Origin: Sedimentitalea arenosa
GTDB lineage: Bacteria; Pseudomonadota; Alphaproteobacteria; Rhodobacterales; Rhodobacteraceae
Assembly (NCBI RefSeq): GCF_016428585.1
Contig: NZ_JAELVR010000013.1
Span: 62,001-126,000 of the forward strand
DNA: 64,000 nucleotides
Reading direction: 5' to 3'
Below are positions 9,825-17,409 of this stretch, one piece after another (positions within the stretch are counted from its first letter, which is position 1; each line of letters opens with the position of its first letter). The position numbers and the translations under genes are program-made. The notes beneath the pieces were generated by a model. It searched no databases and was not told the origin of the DNA. It saw only the letters and a list, made by a program, of their open reading frames with translations.

Positions 9825-10686
9825 CCCCCGGCAGCTCGGCCAGCCGCGCCAGGTCGCGCTCATAGCGCGCCAACAGCCGCGCCCGGTCGGCCGCCTCAAG
9901 CGCCGCAAAGCCACGCGGGGCCCGATCCTCCGCATGCTCCGCGATCACCCGCTGCCAGTCCCGGCGCGCCAGCGTCTCGCCCTGCCGGTACCGCGCCTGC
10001 AACGCCAGCAGCGCGGCATCGGTCGCGCTCAGGTTGACCGCCCGCGACGGCTCGCGCAGCGCCGCCGCCTCCAGCCCCGGCACCAGCCGCGCCAGCACCT
10101 CCCGGCTCTCGCCGCGCCGCGCATAGGGCACCACGGTCAACCGCGCCGGCGCCAGCGCGTCCCGCATCTCGGCCACCAGCTCGGGCCAGCCCCGGTCCAG
10201 GCCCAGGACGGCCGGCACCAGCTCGGCGAAGGGCGGCACCGGGTTGTCCTCGGCCCGCTTGCGATGGGCCGACACGACCAGGTCGGCATAGTCGCGCACC
10301 ACCAGCAACAGGTGCGCCGGCGCGCCCAGCGCCGCGCGCAGCGTCGCGCAGCGCTTGCCCGCCGCCGGGTAGAACCGTCCCTCGTACAGATGCCGCATCG
10401 GGCCGAGGATGTTCTCCTCCGACAGGATCAGCCCGGCCTCCCCCTCCGGGCAGAGCGCCGCCACGTGCGCACGGGCCTGGGCGGCGAATGCGGGCACCCG
10501 CTTCTCGCCATGGCGCGGGCGCGGCAGGCGCAGCCGCAACCGCCCGCCCGGCACCCCGTCCCGCCCCGGATAGGCCAGCGCGAATCCCGCTGCCTCCAGC
10601 CGCGCCCGGTTCGCGCTCAGGCACAGCTGGAACGAACTGCTGCCGGTGCGATGCGCCCCCGCATGGATATAGACCGCCCTGTCCAT
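9793..10686 (-). CDS. Sulfotransferase-like protein
   Basis: A 297-residue protein with an N-terminal nucleotide-loop pattern (YIHAGAHRTGSSSFQ) resembling the PAPS-binding 5'-phosphosulfate loop of sulfotransferase-family proteins. No close family assignment is possible from the rest, which is Ala/Arg-rich. The start at MDRAVYIHAG places the loop at the extreme N-terminus, as is usual; a longer in-frame start at 10737 adds an unlikely 17-residue lead. It is divergent from the nucleoside hydrolase and overlaps mazG at its 3' end. Confidence 0.65.
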   Translation of the reverse strand: MDRAVYIHAGAHRTGSSSFQLCLSANRARLEAAGFALAYPGRDGVPGGRLRLRLPRPRHGEKRVPAFAAQARAHVAALCPEGEAGLILSEENILGPMRHLYEGRFYPAAGKRCATLRAALGAPAHLLLVVRDYADLVVSAHRKRAEDNPVPPFAELVPAVLGLDRGWPELVAEMRDALAPARLTVVPYARRGESREVLARLVPGLEAAALREPSRAVNLSATDAALLALQARYRQGETLARRDWQRVIAEHAEDRAPRGFAALEAADRARLLARYERDLARLAELPGVTLWGGARLP

Positions 10687-10787
10687 CCGGCGCACGATGG
10701 GCGAAGCCACGCCCGCGCGCAATCGGCTTCTGGACAAACCCGCGCGGGCTTGCGACTGTCCGCGCCTTCGATCCCGAAAGGCCCGAC

Positions 10788-11729
10788 ATGCCCCCCCGCA
10801 AGATCATCATCGACACAGACCCCGGCCAGGACGACGCCGTCGCCATCCTGCTCGCCCTCGCCAGCCCGGACGAGATCGAGGTTCTGGGCATCACCGCCGT
10901 CGCCGGCAACGTGCCGCTGGCCCTGACCGCCCGGAACGCCCGCATCGTCTGCGAACTGGCCGGCCGCCCCGACGTCAAGGTGTTCGCCGGCTGCGACCGC
11001 CCGCTGGGGCGCAAGCTGGTCACCGCCGAACATGTCCACGGCAAGACCGGGCTGAACGGCCCCGTCCTGCCCGACCCGGTGATGCCGCTGCAGCCCCAGC
11101 ACGCGGTCGACTTCATCATCGACACCCTGCGCCGCGAGGCCCCCGGCGCGGTCACGCTCTGCCCGCTCGGCCCGCTCACCAACATCGCCATGGCCTTCGA
11201 GAAAGCCCCCGACATCTGCGACCGCCTGGCCGGGATCGTTCTCATGGGCGGCGCCTATTTCGAGGTCGGCAACATCACCCCGGCCGCCGAATTCAACATC
11301 TATGTCGATCCGCAAGCCGCTGATATCGTGTTCAGATCAGGCGTCGAGATCACCGTGATGCCGCTCGACGTGACACACAAGGCGCTGGTCACGCCCGCGC
11401 GCAACGCGGCCTTCCGGGCGCTGGGCAGCCGCGTCGGCGTCGCGGTCGCCGAGATGACCGACTTCTTCGAACGCTTCGACAAGGAAAAATACGGCAGCGA
11501 CGGCGCACCGCTGCACGACCCCTGCGTCACCGCCTACCTGATCCGGCCCGACCTGTTCTCGGGCCGCCATGTCAATGTCGAGATCGAAACCCGTTCCGAA
11601 CTCACCCTCGGCATGACCGTGGCTGACTGGTGGCACGTCACCGACCGCACGCCCAACGCGATGTTCATGGGCGACGTGGACGCCGACGGCTTCTTCGACC
11701 TTCTGACCGAACGGCTGGCCCGGCTGTGA
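10788..11729 (+). CDS. Inosine-uridine preferring nucleoside hydrolase
   Basis: A 313-residue calcium-dependent N-ribohydrolase that splits nucleosides into base and ribose for salvage. The signature IIIDTDPGQDDAVAILLAL is at residues 6-24, with MGGAYFEVGNITPAAEFNIYVDP, a substrate-binding block, around residues 150-170. I start at MPPRKIIID because it puts the DTDPGQDDA motif at the normal position; the frame is open for 300 bp upstream but over the divergent gene. It ends in a GTGA overlap with the acetyltransferase. Confidence 0.92.
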   Translation: MPPRKIIIDTDPGQDDAVAILLALASPDEIEVLGITAVAGNVPLALTARNARIVCELAGRPDVKVFAGCDRPLGRKLVTAEHVHGKTGLNGPVLPDPVMPLQPQHAVDFIIDTLRREAPGAVTLCPLGPLTNIAMAFEKAPDICDRLAGIVLMGGAYFEVGNITPAAEFNIYVDPQAADIVFRSGVEITVMPLDVTHKALVTPARNAAFRALGSRVGVAVAEMTDFFERFDKEKYGSDGAPLHDPCVTAYLIRPDLFSGRHVNVEIETRSELTLGMTVADWWHVTDRTPNAMFMGDVDADGFFDLLTERLARL

Positions 11730-12175
11730 GCGCCGCGCTGCATCTCGCCGGGCCCGAGGATCTCGACAGGCTCGCCACGCTCGTCGCCCGCTTCCACGAG
11801 GAAACCGGCATCACGCTGGATGACGAGTCCCGCCGCGCCGGTCTCCTGCCGCTGCTCGAAGGCATCCCGCACGGGGCCGCCTACCTGATCGGCCCCTCCC
11901 GCGCGCCGATCGGCTACGTGGTCGTGACCTTCGGCTGGTCGGTCGAATTCGCCGGTCTCGACGGGTTCATCGACGAGCTTTACCTGCGCCGCGCCGTGCG
12001 CGGGCGCGGCATTGCAACCGAGGTCCTCAGCAGCCTGCCCAAGGCGCTGGCGGCGGCGGGTCTCAAGGGGCTGCATCTCGAGGTCGACCGCGACGCCGAG
12101 GCGACCCGCCGGCTCTATGCCCGCGCCGGGTTCGTCGAACGCGACCGCTACATGCTGATGTCGCGCAAGCTCTGA
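11726..12175 (+). CDS. GNAT-family N-acetyltransferase
   Basis: A 149-residue acetyl-CoA-dependent acetyltransferase. The acetyl-CoA binding motif A is visible as LRRAVRGRGIATEVL, with the following EVDRDAEATRRLYARAGFVERD block typical of the fold. The GTG start is chosen because it overlaps the upstream stop (GTGA) and matches the domain edge; an upstream ATG at 11630 would lie inside the hydrolase gene. The acceptor substrate is unknown. Confidence 0.85.
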   Translation: MSAALHLAGPEDLDRLATLVARFHEETGITLDDESRRAGLLPLLEGIPHGAAYLIGPSRAPIGYVVVTFGWSVEFAGLDGFIDELYLRRAVRGRGIATEVLSSLPKALAAAGLKGLHLEVDRDAEATRRLYARAGFVERDRYMLMSRKL

Positions 12176-12223
12176 GCCGCGCGGCCCCTTGTGCGGCCAC
12201 CGGAAACAGCGCAAAGTCGGAAT

Positions 12224-12934
12224 ATGTGCTGGAGCGAAACCGCCACCCTCTCGATGGTCGGCCTCGGGGCGGCGGCGACGGTGATCGCTGTCCGGCGTGG
12301 CGAAGCCCGGGCGATCTGGGTCGCGATGGGCTATTTCACCGCGATGGAGGCGCTTCAGGCGATCGGCTACACCGTCGTCGATCAATGCGGCGATCCGCTC
12401 AATCGCGGTGTCACGGTGCTCAGCTACCTGCACATCGCCTTCCAGCCGCTGGTCGTGAACGCCTTCGTGCTGGCGCTGCTGCCCGAGCCGGTGTCCGAGC
12501 GCACCCGGCGCGTCGTGATGGGCCTGGCCGGGCTCGCCGCGATCCTGCTGCTGATGCGGCTGGTGCCGCTGCCGGCCGCGCCCTGCCCGCCGGGCGACGC
12601 GCTGTGCGGGCCGGCCTTCTGCACCGTGTCGGGCTCCTGGCACATCGCCTGGGAGATGCCGCTCAACAGCCCCTGGCGCGTGCTGTTTCCCTGGCTCGGC
12701 TCCTGGGCGCAGTTCCCGGTCTACGTCCTCGCGATGTTCGTGCTGCCGCTGACGGTCGGGGCCTGGCGCTTCGCGCTGTTCCACGCCCTGTTCGGCCCGG
12801 TGCTCGCGCTGGCGCTGACCGACAACATGAACGAGATGCCCGCGGTCTGGTGCCTGTTCTCGGTCGGCCTGCTGATCCTCGGCCTCAGCCCGGCGGTCCG
12901 CCGCCAGATCGCCCCCGCTCCGCGCCGCGCCTGA
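12224..12934 (+). CDS. Multi-pass membrane protein (DUF5765-like)
   Basis: A 236-residue integral membrane protein with about six or seven hydrophobic helices. It starts MCWSETATLSMVGLGAAAT and contains YFTAMEALQAIGY and a CPPGDALCGPAF cysteine pair. This pattern recalls the DUF5765 family, whose function is unknown. The start at MCWSE is preferred over an in-frame ATG 33 bp upstream because the conserved part begins here. It is the last chromosomal gene before the island. Confidence 0.7.
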   Translation: MCWSETATLSMVGLGAAATVIAVRRGEARAIWVAMGYFTAMEALQAIGYTVVDQCGDPLNRGVTVLSYLHIAFQPLVVNAFVLALLPEPVSERTRRVVMGLAGLAAILLLMRLVPLPAAPCPPGDALCGPAFCTVSGSWHIAWEMPLNSPWRVLFPWLGSWAQFPVYVLAMFVLPLTVGAWRFALFHALFGPVLALALTDNMNEMPAVWCLFSVGLLILGLSPAVRRQIAPAPRRA

Positions 12935-13303
12935 TCCGCCCTCGCAGGCCCGCCCGTTAACCCCTCGCGCCGCACGCCCCGTTAACCGCCGCGCCGGCAC
13001 ATCCGCGTCTGCACGCGGTATGCACGGCGTATGCACGCCCGGCACACCCCGCCAGACCCCCGGTTAACGCAGTCCCACAGGCCCACAACGCCCCCGCCGC
13101 CTCCACCGGACCTCATCCCGTTCACGATCTGGAAAGATAGGTAAACACGCCTCGCGTCTCGCAGGGCCGAAGGCGATGGTCGGAACCAAGCCGCATGATC
13201 TCGTGCCAGTGCCGCATTGCCCGTTATGCGCTTACCAACGCCAAGCGCTCCCTGCTCCACCTCGCAGAGGTGTCTCGTAAATCTTTGATCTACTGGGGAG
13301 TTA
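12935..13303. other. Intergenic region left of the island, with short repeats
   Basis: No credible gene was found. It holds three GTTAAC palindromes (12956, 12981, 13063), rare for such GC-rich DNA, and three tandem 11-bp units starting TGCACG at 13010, 13021 and 13032. Short open frames in this stretch have no recognisable product. Confidence 0.5.
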
Positions 13304-13320
13304 TGGCTCCGGCGGTAGGG
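13304..13320. repeat. Attachment site copy distal to tRNA
   Basis: This 17-bp sequence is identical to, and in the same orientation as, positions 30626-30642 at the 3' end of tRNA-Asn. A partial tRNA end without the rest of the gene is the expected scar of integration. The flanks diverge immediately on both sides, although a nearby CTGGGG occurs at both ends. Confidence 0.85.
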
Positions 13321-13415
13321 GCAGGTGCCAGTCAGCAAACACCTCTGAAATCAAAGGAAAATTTCCTCCGAGTCCGGATCGAATCCGGCGGTGTGCTAAC
13401 AGATGTGCCGTAACC

Positions 13416-13440
13416 TGTGCACCCCGTCAATAGGTGCACA
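13416..13440. promoter_or_regulatory. Inverted TGTGCAC pair inside the left end of the island
   Basis: TGTGCAC at 13416 and its complement GTGCACA at 13434 flank 11 bp, about 95 bp inside the left attachment site. The same heptamer occurs four times inside the right end of the island (30519-30560). Presence at both ends suggests arm-type binding sites for the integrase or an accessory factor (inference). Confidence 0.45.
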
Positions 13441-13447
13441 AAAAGCT

Positions 13448-16390
13448 TCAGCCGATCCCGAAGGCACGGTGCAGCTCCGCCGGAACCGGCTCGGGCAATT
13501 CCCATTCGATTGTGATCGGCCTTTCACCTTCCCAGTTCACGAAACGCGGCTTGCCGAGATAGGTGAAGGGGGCCGCGGTCTTGCCGCGTAGTTTCGAGCT
13601 GCGCACGAACAGATGGACCTCCTTGTTCGGAAGTTCTCGGGAGAGGATGCGGCCACGCTCGCTATTCTGTTTCGTGCTGGTCTGACTCTGCCATTGCATC
13701 CGTCGGTCCGACAGGAAGTGGTCTTCGTAATGATTGCCCTGCGCCAGGCTGCCCTTGTTCAGTGTCGTCAGCAGCACCAGGCCGGTGCGGGTCTTCACGA
13801 TACCGGAGTTCCAACTGCCCGGATTGAACGTCTCTCCGAAGAGTGGCGGGATGTCTTCGCGCATGTATTCGTGCCATATTGCAGGCGCGCCGAATGGCTG
13901 TGCGGCCTCGTCGATCTCCTGCCGGCGCGGGCCAGCGTCTGAGGCGGAAACGATGCGCCATGTGGCGAGTTCGTCGACGGCGGCCGAGACGACGGGGCCG
14001 GTCTCGCCGCGGACGGCCAGCTTACCCTTATGCTCGACGACGAATGGCGTCATGAGCCAGTGGCTCGTGGCTTCTTCGAAGTCGTCTCGAGTTATGGGTT
14101 GGGCCTGACTGGACGCAGGTATGGCGGCAGTGATTGCCGCGTGCAGGCTCTGCCGGGAAACCGAGCCTCCAGCGATAAGTGACGACATCAGCGCGGGCCC
14201 AGCGGGACAAGGCAGAGCCGGACGCTCGAGGGCCCGCATGAGCCCGGCTTGTCCCAGGACTGAAGCCGGCACCTCGTCGCCCATATCCCGAACGAACTCA
14301 AACCAGCCACCGTGGCCGGTCCGGGCAGGCGAGAAGCCGGCCTGCGCGAATTCCAGCGCTGTGGGTCGGCGCCCATGGCGCAGGAGGTGGACCCTATACC
14401 AGGCTTCTGCTTCGTCCTGCGCTCCGGTGGTGGCAAGCATAGAGCGCAGAAAGTCGAGCGCCTTTAGGTCGTAGGTGATCTCGCAGCCCTCGGGAAGATC
14501 GAGTTCACCGGCAACCAGTAGGTCCAGACGCTGCGACAGTGCCCGATCCCCGTCGCCTGCCGAAAGCAGCGCGCGCGCCTTGGTTAGGAAGGTCCGGTGA
14601 TTGCCGATGTAGTCGATGACGCGCAGCACCTTGCCCTCGATGCGGCGCAACCCTCGCCCCAGTTGCTGAAGGAAAAGGATGGCGCTTTCCGTGGGCCTCA
14701 ACATTAGGACGGTGCCGATCTGCGGAACATCCACGCCTTCGTTGAACATGTCCACGGCGAAGAGGATGTCGAGTTCACCTGCCCCGAGCGCCTCCAAAGA
14801 AGAGGTGCGCGGGGCGGAGCCTTCGCCCGAATGGACTGCGACCGACCTCAGACCGGCGTTTCGGAAGAATTCCGCCATGAACTCCGCGTGACGACGCGAG
14901 ACGCAAAATCCAATCGCTGGTCCGTCTCCATGACGCCACAACTGCTCCAGGGCGTTCTGCGCCCGCGCCTGCGTTGCGACTGCCGTCGTCAAGGCCTCCT
15001 CATCGAAACGCGTGCTTCGCCACGGAATCTGCGCGTAGTCGATGTCATCCGGCACGCCGAAATAGCGGAAGGGCGACAGGAACCCGCGCGAGATGCCCTC
15101 GGCGAGATCGCATCGATAGACAAGGGTGTCGTCGCAGAGTGCCAGCAGGTCGGCGCCGTCTGTCCGGTCAGGCGTCGCTGTCAGTCCCAGCAGGAACCGG
15201 GGACGGAAGTGTTCGATGAGCCGACGATAGGTGGCGGCGGAGGCGTGATGAAATTCGTCCACAACGATATAGTCGAAAGCCTCCGGGTCGAAGCGACGAA
15301 GATGGTCGGTCTTGCCGAGGGTCTGGATCGAGGCGAACAGGATTTCTCCCTCGTCCTTCGCGGAACCCGAGTAAAGTCCGAACCGCGCCTCGGGCCGGAT
15401 GCGTCGGAAGGTGGTCATGGCTTGGGTCAGTATTTCCTCGCGATGCGCCACGAACAGCACCCGCTCGAAATCGGTTGCGTCGAAGGCCGAAAGCCAGGTC
15501 TTTCCGAGACCCGTCGCCAGAACGACGAGCCCGGCACGTTTGCCATCCGCCCTTGCACGCGCCAGCGCGGCAAGAGCCTCACACTGGATTTCATGTGGTG
15601 CCGCTGTCGGTAGGGGGATGTCATCTTTCGCGATTGCCTGAGCCATTTGAGGCAGCGGCTGGCGCCGCCGTCTCGCGGAATAGGCATCGATCCAGGCCTG
15701 GGTGAGCGGCTTCACGTTGGGGGAGCGCAACAGCTCTTCGAAGGCGTGTTCGACCGGTTCCCAGTCTTTCTCGCCCGAGACACTTAGGTTCCACTCGACA
15801 CCATGGATCAACGCGGTCCGCGTTAGGTTCGAACTGCCGACAATGGCCGTTCCGCCGTTGCCAGCCGCCCGAAAAAGCCAGGCCTTGGGATGGAAGCTGC
15901 CTCCCGCAGTTTCAAAGACATGTCCCGAAACATCGCCGGGGAGATCACAGAGCCGCCGCAGTGCGGCCGGTTCGCTGACGTCAAGATAATCTCCGACGAC
16001 CAGCCGCAACCGTCCGCCTCGATCGAGCAGGTCGCGGAAATAGGGCTCAAGCATGACCAGGCCGCTCTCCAAGACGAAGGCCACCGCGAGATCCACCGAT
16101 CGGGAACGGTCGATATGATCTACCAGCTGATCAAAGAAAGCTGGCCCGCCACCCGTATAGAGAGCCGATGGCGGTTCTTGGTGGCCGATGGAAAGCACGA
16201 GGTGACCGAAGGGCGCTTCCACAGTGATCTGCGTCCCGACCGTCATATGCGGCCCGAGGGCGCCAAGCATCGCTATCTGCTCTGAAAAGTCGAGGTCGGC
16301 CCAGCTTGCGACATGCCGAGGGGCCGCAACCGAGCTGACGGCAACCCGCAGGCCATCGCATATTTCACAGGATTGGGAGACTTCGCTCAT
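13448..16390 (-). CDS. PLD nuclease-DEAD helicase-DUF3427 fusion protein
   Basis: A 980-residue protein with three parts. Residues 85-210 form a phospholipase-D-type domain with one HxK motif (FHPKAWLF, then IVGSSNLT), typical of PLD nucleases that act as dimers. Residues 265-600 form an SF2 helicase: Walker A GLGKT at 294-298, DEFH at 378-381, TATP at 404-407, and QQLGRGLRR as motif VI. Residues 790-970 match DUF3427 (NPGSWNSGIV, EDHFLSDRRMQWQSQT, HLFVR, FTYLG). Proteins of this build are common in mobile islands and are suspected of cutting foreign DNA; that role is inferred. The gene stands alone on the minus strand, separated by about 290 bp from the decayed operon upstream. Confidence 0.9.
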   Translation of the reverse strand: MSEVSQSCEICDGLRVAVSSVAAPRHVASWADLDFSEQIAMLGALGPHMTVGTQITVEAPFGHLVLSIGHQEPPSALYTGGGPAFFDQLVDHIDRSRSVDLAVAFVLESGLVMLEPYFRDLLDRGGRLRLVVGDYLDVSEPAALRRLCDLPGDVSGHVFETAGGSFHPKAWLFRAAGNGGTAIVGSSNLTRTALIHGVEWNLSVSGEKDWEPVEHAFEELLRSPNVKPLTQAWIDAYSARRRRQPLPQMAQAIAKDDIPLPTAAPHEIQCEALAALARARADGKRAGLVVLATGLGKTWLSAFDATDFERVLFVAHREEILTQAMTTFRRIRPEARFGLYSGSAKDEGEILFASIQTLGKTDHLRRFDPEAFDYIVVDEFHHASAATYRRLIEHFRPRFLLGLTATPDRTDGADLLALCDDTLVYRCDLAEGISRGFLSPFRYFGVPDDIDYAQIPWRSTRFDEEALTTAVATQARAQNALEQLWRHGDGPAIGFCVSRRHAEFMAEFFRNAGLRSVAVHSGEGSAPRTSSLEALGAGELDILFAVDMFNEGVDVPQIGTVLMLRPTESAILFLQQLGRGLRRIEGKVLRVIDYIGNHRTFLTKARALLSAGDGDRALSQRLDLLVAGELDLPEGCEITYDLKALDFLRSMLATTGAQDEAEAWYRVHLLRHGRRPTALEFAQAGFSPARTGHGGWFEFVRDMGDEVPASVLGQAGLMRALERPALPCPAGPALMSSLIAGGSVSRQSLHAAITAAIPASSQAQPITRDDFEEATSHWLMTPFVVEHKGKLAVRGETGPVVSAAVDELATWRIVSASDAGPRRQEIDEAAQPFGAPAIWHEYMREDIPPLFGETFNPGSWNSGIVKTRTGLVLLTTLNKGSLAQGNHYEDHFLSDRRMQWQSQTSTKQNSERGRILSRELPNKEVHLFVRSSKLRGKTAAPFTYLGKPRFVNWEGERPITIEWELPEPVPAELHRAFGIG

Positions 16391-16682
16391 GCCGTCCGGG
16401 AGTTACAAACATGCGGACGTTATTGCTGGCCCGGGCGATTGACCAGGCCACTCGAGCCACCATCCAACGAATTTTTTAATTGGCGGCGTGGGCAACCGCC
16501 ATCTTTACATTCGAACATCTCCCTCGCGAAGAATGTCGCGCCATTTATTGAGGAGCTTTTGGGAATCGTGACCTCCTTATGGAGGAAAAATCATACCCTA
16601 CAGTCGAATATTAAGATGGCCAACCTTCCTCTATTCGATTGAATAGATTTCAAGTCTGCTGCTTTGGTCCTTGAAGTCCCGA
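16391..16682. other. AT-richer intergenic stretch
   Basis: About 290 bp of visibly less GC-rich DNA between the PLD-helicase gene and the broken endonuclease gene. I see no gene, terminator or repeat. It may be what is left of the deleted 3' part of the endonuclease gene, mixed with the promoter of the PLD-helicase. Confidence 0.4.
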
Positions 16683-16999
16683 CTATGGAAGGTGCACTGC
16701 ATGAGCTTCTTCGATGGCCCGACCGATCAAAATCGTCGACGTTGTCTTCATTGGTGTTACGATAAGGTCGCCTGTCTCGGCGACGTTGATGAATTGGTTG
16801 ATCTGCGCTGCAAATTCTTCAGGGCATTTAGCTTCGCATTGCGGTGGACGTCCGCCAGAACCTCAAGAATCGTGTCCCGGTCCTTCCGGTCGAAGATGTT
16901 TTGTCGGATGCCGAAATCGACTGACAGAATGATGTCATCTTGCGCCGGTCGCTCGGCCTCACCATATTTTCCGGGGCGAAAAAGCCAGAGACGCGTCAT
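16683..16999 (-). pseudogene. Mrr-like restriction endonuclease, N-terminal remnant with frameshift
   Basis: The first frame (start 16999) reads MTRLWLFRPGKYGEAERPA and ADVHRNAKLNALKN, the N-terminal pattern of Mrr-type predicted restriction endonucleases. It then drifts into nonsense and stops at 16757. A neighbouring frame resumes the family pattern at once (FAAQINQFINVAETGDLIV, then TPMKTTSTILIGRA) and stops at 16683. Adding one base near 16815 would join the two parts. Even repaired, only about 105 residues remain and the C-terminal nuclease domain is absent. Its ATG overlaps the preceding gene's stop (ATGA). Confidence 0.75.
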
Positions 17000-17409
17000 G
17001 CGACCACCTGCTCGAGGATCGATCTCGCCTCCTCAATACGGCGGATGCTCAGCTTCGTGATCGGACGGGTGTTGAATACTTCGAAAGGCTTCAAGTTGCT
17101 GTTCGCGCCGTCGCGTCCCTTGCGGACCGGATCGGGCACCGCATCCACCCATCCGTCGGATTTCCAGACCTTTTCGGTGATCTCCACACCTTCCGGCAGG
17201 CTTGCCGGGACGGACATGCGCGTCAGCCAGAGATTCACGACGCCGACATGGCCGGACTCAAGGCCGATCGGACGTCCTTTTGATCGTGTCCGCCAAACCT
17301 TGAGATGAACCTGACGGCTCGTCGTCTTCTTCGGCGGCACCGGTTGGATGTCAGGATGCGTCTGGAGCCAATGTTCGATGAAGTTCTTCAGGTCAGCGAT
17401 CTCGCTCAT
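16996..17409 (-). CDS. Small protein of unknown function between SNF2 helicase and endonuclease remnant
   Basis: A 137-residue protein with no family I recognise. It is mixed alpha/beta and rich in basic residues (VHLKVWRTRSKGRPIG), with a C-terminal helical end (IRRIEEARSILEQVVA). It is linked by ATGA overlaps to the SNF2 helicase before it and to the broken Mrr-like gene after it, implying one translational unit and a partner role in the same system. No catalytic motif is evident. Confidence 0.7.
   Translation of the reverse strand: MSEIADLKNFIEHWLQTHPDIQPVPPKKTTSRQVHLKVWRTRSKGRPIGLESGHVGVVNLWLTRMSVPASLPEGVEITEKVWKSDGWVDAVPDPVRKGRDGANSNLKPFEVFNTRPITKLSIRRIEEARSILEQVVA

Noticed and set aside
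13195-13413. Plus-strand open frame spanning the left attachment site
   Set aside because: It crosses the island junction and has no recognisable product; it is a chance frame.
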